Positions 20,292 to 26,057 of a DNA stretch of 26,057 nucleotides are shown piece after piece. The position numbers were made by a program, and so were the translations under genes. Under the pieces are notes generated by a model. That model searched no databases. It was not told the origin of the DNA and saw only the letters and a list, made by a program, of their open reading frames with translations. Every line of letters begins with the position of its first letter. Positions within the stretch are counted from its first letter, which is position 1. This stretch comes from Rhizophagus sp. LPA8_4_AMF (lineage: Eukaryota > Glomeromycota > Glomeromycetes > Glomerales > Glomeraceae). The stretch spans positions 1-26,057 of the forward strand of contig JADRCO010000818.1 in NCBI GenBank assembly GCA_021464525.1, read 5' to 3'.

Positions 20292-20596
20292 TTGAGGGAA
20301 GAGACTGATGTACTATATGACTAGGAGATTATATTATTTTTTTGTATAATCACAAAATTTTTTTTATTAAATTTTACCCATTAAAAGATATTCTGTTGGA
20401 TATGTCATATACATGTGGCACAATACATTATTTTACATTATAAGATAATATCATGACACTAGTCACACTACTGTCATGTCGGGATTGTAAAAGAGGCGGT
20501 GTAAGAAAAACACTAATAACAAATACGCCATCAAAAGAATGAATTCCCGTTATTTATTCACAAATTAACAAACGAATAAATTTTTGATGGATTGGG

Positions 20597-20649
20597 TCAA
20601 ATTCTTGAAATTCTCAAAATTCTCAAAATTCTTAAAATTCTTCAAATTC
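20597..20649 (+). repeat. Short degenerate tandem repeat, AAATTCT(C/T)AA type
   Basis: Five to six imperfect copies of a 10-11-bp unit around AAATTCTCA. No coding meaning is seen. Confidence 0.65.
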
Positions 20650-20690
20650 CTTGATAAATTTTAATACTTTTTCTTGTTTTTTTTTCTTTC

Positions 20691-20722
20691 CATAATAAAT
20701 CAATTTGATCCGATTTATTATG
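20691..20722. repeat. Perfect 11-bp inverted repeat with 10-nt loop
   Basis: CATAATAAATC (20691-20701) and GATTTATTATG (20712-20722). It could form a hairpin in RNA or serve as a dyad binding site. It lies about 400 bp after the Rcf1-like stop codon, so a role as its terminator is unlikely. Confidence 0.75.
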
Positions 20723-20952
20723 AATAAAAAAATAAAAAACTTTGATACTTATTTTCCAGCACAAATCATACAATCAGATCGATAAAGTGTTATAGGAATT
20801 ATGAATTTTCAAAATTCGAAAATTTGAGTGATTTGAAAGATTCCTGTCACTTGCAACCATGATCCACTGCGGTCTAGATCGGAAAAGTTATGCAATATGA
20901 TCATCAATTCATTCCAAAATTATATACAGTACTATTTATAGTATTAATAAAT

Positions 20953-21004
20953 TAGAACATTTCTTCGAATAATTTTTTTCTTTTTAGAAATAATAAATGT
21001 TCTA
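20953..21004. repeat. 10-bp inverted repeat, TAGAACATTT / AAATGTTCTA
   Basis: Arms at 20953-20962 and 20995-21004 around a 32-nt T-rich spacer. They are perfect over 10 bp. Chance is possible in such AT-rich DNA, but the arms contain GAAC/GTTC, which makes it less trivial. Confidence 0.6.
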
Positions 21005-21486
21005 GGGATAAAATAAAATTCAAACGCGACTGGATAGACTTAAGACATGCTTTTTATTTAATCATTTTTTAATATTTACCTAATACATATAACAATAGTT
21101 TATTTAATCTTTTTTTCTTTAATATTATGATAAAATTAATGACATTTTTATTACGTCAATCTCATTTTTGTAACTATTTTAGGTCGGAAGGGCTGTAATT
21201 TTATTTAAATAATATTTAAATGTTAAAGCCATGAATACAATGTAAAATAATAATCTTGCGCATTTTCGGTTAATTTCAAATTAATCATTATTTATCTTGC
21301 GCCACGATAAAGGGATGAATTCATGCCATTTATATAAAACATATATATTAAAAAAAAGGTGGTTTTCTCGTTTGGAATCTCGCGAAAAAAAAAAATTAAA
21401 TTTTTTTTTTCCAAATTCGAATAAATAATAAACTAATTATTATTAATAATAATTCCTTAAATTATATTATATATTTCTCTTTAATA

Positions 21487-24400
21487 ATGGAAAAGGAAAT
21501 GGAAGTACCTTTAATTATTGTAGAACCAAATGATGATGATTATGATAAAGAAAATTTAGAGATTAACGTACAAAGATCATCACAAGGCTTTGAACATTAT
21601 CATCTGAATAATAATTCACCACCACATAATTCAAAAAAAATTACAAAAATTGTTTGTTCATCAGATACAAATTACGTTGTCACGTTTAGTAAAGAAGATA
21701 AATCAATTCATGGATGGCCTATTCATGATGATGATTTTGAAGATGAAAAAGAAGGGAAAACTAAAGAATTACGTTATAATTCTAGATTTCAAAAAGATGA
21801 ATTATCTGATTTGTTAATGGTTAGTAACGATAGATACGCTTTAGTTAGGATTTCTAAAAAGGAGCAAGATGAATTCAGTAAGTTATAAAATATTATGATG
21901 AATTTTATTTATTTATTTTTTTTTTTACAATTTTATTTATACACTTTTACCTTTTTTTCAGGAATCGTTAAATTGGATGAAAAGGAAAATGAGATATTTT
22001 ATGTTAAAGGAAATCCTGCTTATGATCAAGGAACGTTCATATCTTCAAATAATGATTTTTTTATCATTTATAAAAAAGAATTGGAGGCTTACGTTTATCA
22101 TACCAGCCAAGTTATTGTTAATAAACGAGAAATGGAACATAATAGAGATATCACTACCATTTGGCAATTAAAATCAAAGTATAAATTCGTATTTCCTCAA
22201 CAATTTTGGCAAAAAGAAATAAGACCAGCCATAGGATTTTTTTTAACATCTGAAAAACTATTTTTAACATATAAAGGATCAAATATATTGTCCCAATGGG
22301 ATTTATCTACAATGACATTTGAAAAACAATATTTATTAGAATTAAATAAAAGGAATGTACATCCTGCCATGAAAGTAGACGATGATATTTTTGAACTTAA
22401 ACAGACTATGGTTGTTGATGGTTCCAAAAAAAATATTATGGCCATTCATGGTTATAGCACATTTAATTTTGAACATCAAATTTTAGTTTATAGTATGGTG
22501 ACGGAACTTAAAATTTCGTCATATACAAGTAAGTATTTCATATAAAATAACGTTATATTTTTATATTATATATAATTCTTTTGAATTTTTAAAAACACAT
22601 TTAATTTTGTCTTATAGTACCTTCGGAGAATTCAACTTCGAATATCTCAATTGTTGGCACGAGTAAGAATGATGGAGGTTTATTAATTTATGGATTTAAT
22701 GGCGAACAGAAACCTGAATATTTTTTACATGATCTCAATGATCTTGACTTTTGCGAAAATGCTGAAACGATTTCTAGTATTATACCAGATCAAGTAGATG
22801 CTCAATTAGTCGTTAATAAGGAATTAAGTGATAAAATTGTTATCGCAAAAGATAGTAAATTAATAGTTTACAATATCAGTGAGGAAGAATTGAAAATGTT
22901 ACGAGATAAATTGAAATTAAAAAAATTAAAAAAAGACCAATCTGATAAAACTTTTAAATATTATCCTTATCCTTATCCTTCATCTATTGTAAAAACATTA
23001 TTTGAAATGCTTGAAGGTTTAGATTGGAATAGATCAGCCGTTCTTCCAGCAGAGTACGCATGCAAAGAATTAGATAGTATTAAATGGAGCGTTAATCATT
23101 GGAGAAAAACGGGGAAAACTTCTATTAAAGTGTCAGAATTGACATATGTTGATAATGAATCTGGTAAAAAATTATGTGAATGGAAAGATCTTGATGAATT
23201 TAAATATTTTCCGCCTAGAGAAATTTTTGTTTTTGCATGTAGATGTATTGAAAATGGAGATTTAATTATGATCACAAAACAAGGAATTAGAATTTTTACA
23301 ATTATTCGACCTTCAAAGAAAATTAAAATGAGATACTTTTGGGATAATGATCGTTGGAGAGAAGCTTGGAAATCTTCAAAAAAACTTGAAAGACCTTTTG
23401 ATTTTGAAGGAGTAAAAGTTGGATTGTCTCGAAGACGTAATAAACTTCCTCCTTTAGATATCAATAGATTAATTGAATTATATGAAACCTTTTATATAGA
23501 AAATAATTATAGAATTTGGCCTTTTAAAGATTTATTAAGAAATTACTTACAAGATACTACAACACTCGCAAAATATGGAAAAAAAGTTTTATATAAGGCG
23601 ATTGATGCGAAAAAAGGGAATATTGTAGAACTTATTTGTAATATGTGTATAAACTTTCTTGAAAAAGATTCGGATAATTTTTATTTATTAAGAATTATCG
23701 TTAAATGTTTACCTAAATTACAACAAAATTATCCTGAAATTGTAGCAGAATTTATGGCAAAATCCTCAATGATATTGGATCATCAATGTTTTATAGTTAC
23801 TAATTCTGAGTATACTCTTATTCACGGTTATTCGAGGGATGTTATGATTTATGAAAAAAATACTTTTTGGGATCATTATCATCAAATTCAATTTTTTTAT
23901 TATAAAGTTTATAATATTATAAAAAATATAATAGAAACAATATCAGGAGGAGAAGAAGAAGAAAAATTTGGTATTCCCGTAGTTGTATTTTTAATTCCTC
24001 TTTATAAATTTTCTAGTTTTTCAACCAATTTTGATTTATATTATGATATTTATAACCCGAAATCTAATGGTTTTGTTGATATGCATTACCCTGCTTTTTA
24101 TAAAGAATGGAATGCTGAAGCTTTATTAAATTTTAAATGGCATACTTATGGAAAATATTATTATTATACTCATTGGACTTGGTTTCTTATATATTTATTG
24201 ATGTTTGCCATTGGTACAACTGTTTCTCCATCCGGTTTATCCACGGAAATGAGACATATTCTTCTTAGTGCCAGTATCATTATTGGATTTGTATTTTTCA
24301 CGTTCGAAATCAGAGATTTTCTTTGGAGGCCAAGAAAATATTTAAAGAATTTTTGGAATTTATTTGGTATGACAATTATTCTTTTTAATTTTTAATTTTT

Positions 24401-25761
24401 TCTTTATTTTTTGAAATGATGAGTATTAAAAATATAATTTTCTTTACTTTTTTTTTTTAGATTGTGGGGCATATTTATTTCCAATAATAACTTCAATGTA
24501 TTGGTTAAAATATGGTAAACCACCTTTATGGTTACCCACATGTTCAAATTTATTAGTAGATTTAAAATTTTTATTGTTTTTTAGAGTATTTGAATCATAT
24601 GGTCGATATTTTGCTATTATGTTAGGAGTAGCAAAACATGTTTTCTCTTTTGTAATGATATTATTTATTATAATAATAAGTTTTGCTCACGCATTCTATA
24701 TTTTATTAACTCCACAACGAGAATTTGATCTAAATTCACCAGTTATAAACGATGATAGGAATAATCCTTGGTTATTAACTGATCAATATTATCAAATTAA
24801 CCCTGATGGAAGTTATAGTAAAAGTCCTGTACTCGTAAAACAACCTGATAGTTCTACTAATATGTTTGCTTGGCCTCAAACTTCTTTATTGGCTATGTAT
24901 TTATTACTTACAGGTATAAATATTTTATTATTATTATTATTATTATAATATTATTAATTACTAATATATTTATTTATGTTTTTTCCTTTAGGGGATCAAA
25001 GTTCTTTATCAGCATTTCCTTATTTAGACCGGCATTCTTTAGCTGTTTTAACAATAACGTTTAGTTTTTTTACCGTTATTTATTTAATGAATTTATTTAT
25101 TGGATTATTAAATAATGCTATTGAAGTAAATAATGATCATGCTAATTATTTAATTGAAAAATCTAGAGTATGTATTTTTAAAAAAATGGGTTTTAAATTT
25201 TTTATCATCATTTATTATTATTATTAAAACATGTATTTTATTTTACTTAGATTATAGGAGAGATTGAATTATTTCATTTATTTCCGCATCAAAGAAGATG
25301 GAGGACTTGGTTTCCTGATGTAATGTAAGTAAAAATTTATTTTTACCATCTTGTATATTTTTACATATTTTTACATATTTTAATATATATATATATATTT
25401 ATTTATTTATTTAACTTTTAGTTATTATGAAGTTCCAGTCGATGAAGTTAGGAAACAAATTCACCAATTAGATAATACTGCTCGATCATCATCAAATTAC
25501 AGTCCTATAATAAGTTCAAGATTAAGAGATATAGTTGATGTTCCTAAATCTTATAATCAACAACAACAAGATTTATTAAGTGAATTTGAAGCTATAAATA
25601 GTTTCTTGAAAAAGATAAATGGTGAAGGAATTCACAGACAATTTAGTATTTCAAGCATAGGAAATACTTCTAAGCTTTTCAAACCAGGATCACCTGGAAC
25701 ACCTGGAACCCGTGAGATTAAAACTTATTTTAGTGATCCCGATGGAACCTACATTGATTAG
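21487..25761 (+). CDS. TRP-like cation channel with beta-propeller-like N-terminal half, 1249 aa
   Basis: Seven exons: 21487-21877, 21962-22528, 22618-24366, 24461-24913, 24992-25167, 25251-25324 and 25422-25761. They total 3750 nt, 1249 aa. Residues ~40-410 look like WD-type blades (CSSDTNYVVTFSKEDKSIHG, SNNDFFIIYKKELEAYVYH, LFLTYKGSNILSQWDLST, DKIVIAKDSKLIVYNIS). A mixed helical region follows (~420-830), including an ankyrin-like stretch (VLYKAIDAKKGNIVELI). Six membrane segments come next: ~839-857, 867-884, 893-918, 933-957, 959-985 and 1069-1094. The pore helix and filter is FAWPQTSLLAMYLLLTGDQ (1038-1056), and the last segment reads YLMNLFIGLLNNAIE, much like the TRP/polycystin S6. The C-tail is cytosolic, with a QQQQ-containing helix and a Pro/Gly segment. 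It is probably a non-selective Ca2+-permeable channel in plasma or vacuolar membrane. The gating stimulus is unknown, and the propeller call is by eye. Confidence 0.87.
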
Positions 25762-26000
25762 ATCAGTGATTTTTTTTAGATTAATAGATTTTTATTTTTT
25801 ATTTTTATTTATTTATTTTTTAAAACAATACATTTTTGAAATAATCTTGCTACTCAGAGAAAAAATAATGCTCATTTATTGTCTAGAAATAAAGAAATAA
25901 GAGAAAATCAATAAGTTAAATAAAACATTTATCAATGATTTAATATACTGTATGTACATATTTAAATTAACTTGGATGAAATTTATTGTTTACAATTAAT

Positions 26001-26002
<2 letters not shown>
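25762..26002. terminator. 3' flank of the channel gene with candidate polyadenylation signals
   Basis: AATAAA hexamers at 25888-25893 and 25919-25924 lie 127-158 bp after the stop, in a T-rich 3' region. This is a plausible cleavage zone, but transcript ends cannot be seen in DNA. Confidence 0.4.
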
Positions 26003-26048
<46 letters not shown>

Positions 26049-26057
26049 TTTTTTTTT
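26003..26057. repeat. Long poly-T tract at window end
   Basis: Forty-four uninterrupted Ts (26003-26046), one A, then ten more Ts to the last base. Read on the other strand it is a poly-A tail-like run, which could be the tail of a retroposed element lying beyond the window or a homopolymer where an assembly stopped. Confidence 0.85.

Larger units (their letters stand above)
20292..21486. other. Intergenic region upstream of the channel gene
   Basis: About 1.2 kb without a gene. It contains a short AAATTCTCA-type repeat and two notable inverted repeats, listed separately. Just before the channel ATG are A- and T-tracts and a TTTATATAAAACATATATATT stretch (about 21330-21350) that could hold a TATA-like element. 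Confidence 0.45.

Noticed and set aside
22197-23464. Minus-strand frames of 82 and 122 codons
   Set aside because: Antisense shadows of channel-gene exons 2 and 3, which have strong coding evidence on the plus strand.
25712-25900. 62-codon plus-strand frame after the channel stop region
   Set aside because: Overlaps the last channel exon in another frame and runs into a T-rich 3' flank; Phe/Leu/Ile low complexity.

Overview
**Organism.** The window is very AT-rich eukaryotic DNA. It has short spliceosomal introns (about 70-150 bp, GTAAGT-type donors, TAG/CAG acceptors), a BTB-BACK gene, a SAM-like remnant, a Crinkler-like effector fossil and Asn/Lys/Ile-rich proteins. Together these point to an arbuscular mycorrhizal fungus (Glomeromycotina), most likely Rhizophagus or a close relative. 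This is inferred from gene style, not from a database match. No tRNA, rRNA, operon or CRISPR array was seen.

**Layout.** The first ~15 kb is repeat-rich and gene-poor. It holds a 12-unit satellite of ~171 bp (975-2933); a BTB-BACK gene with no visible ATG (3198-4111); a 186-bp inverted-repeat cassette full of regulatory-looking motifs (4474-4661); a broken Crinkler-like fossil on the minus strand (5505-5922); two copies of a ~110-bp dispersed repeat; several decayed coding remnants (about 9.6-10.1 kb, 10.3-11.2 kb and 13.0-13.3 kb); and a GC-richer old repeat segment (about 11640-12809) into which a 425-bp hAT-type MITE has inserted with a perfect 8-bp target duplication.

**Gene-dense part.** From 15.2 to 25.8 kb there are five intact-looking genes. 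They are an orphan 177-aa protein (15247-15780, +); an 11-exon malonyl-CoA synthetase of the ACSF3 type with a mitochondrial presequence and a 12-nt microexon (15966-18675, -); a small F-box-like protein (18897-19553, +); an Rcf1/HIG1-type mitochondrial protein (19920-20291, +); and a seven-exon, 1249-aa TRP-like cation channel with a beta-propeller-like N-terminal half (21487-25761, +). All exon structures were worked out by hand from splice signals. Each sums to an exact multiple of three and keeps recognisable protein motifs across every junction.

**How the genes fit together.** Two neighbours are mitochondrial (malonyl-CoA synthetase, Rcf1-like) and one is a membrane channel, but nothing indicates a single pathway or cluster. 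The ACSF3-type gene and the F-box-like gene are divergent and share a 221-bp intergenic region. The contrast between a repeat/pseudogene half and a conserved-gene half matches the two-compartment organisation reported for these fungi. The most notable points are the ACSF3 microexon, the propeller-channel fusion, the ~171-bp satellite with higher-order structure, and the motif-loaded inverted-repeat cassette.
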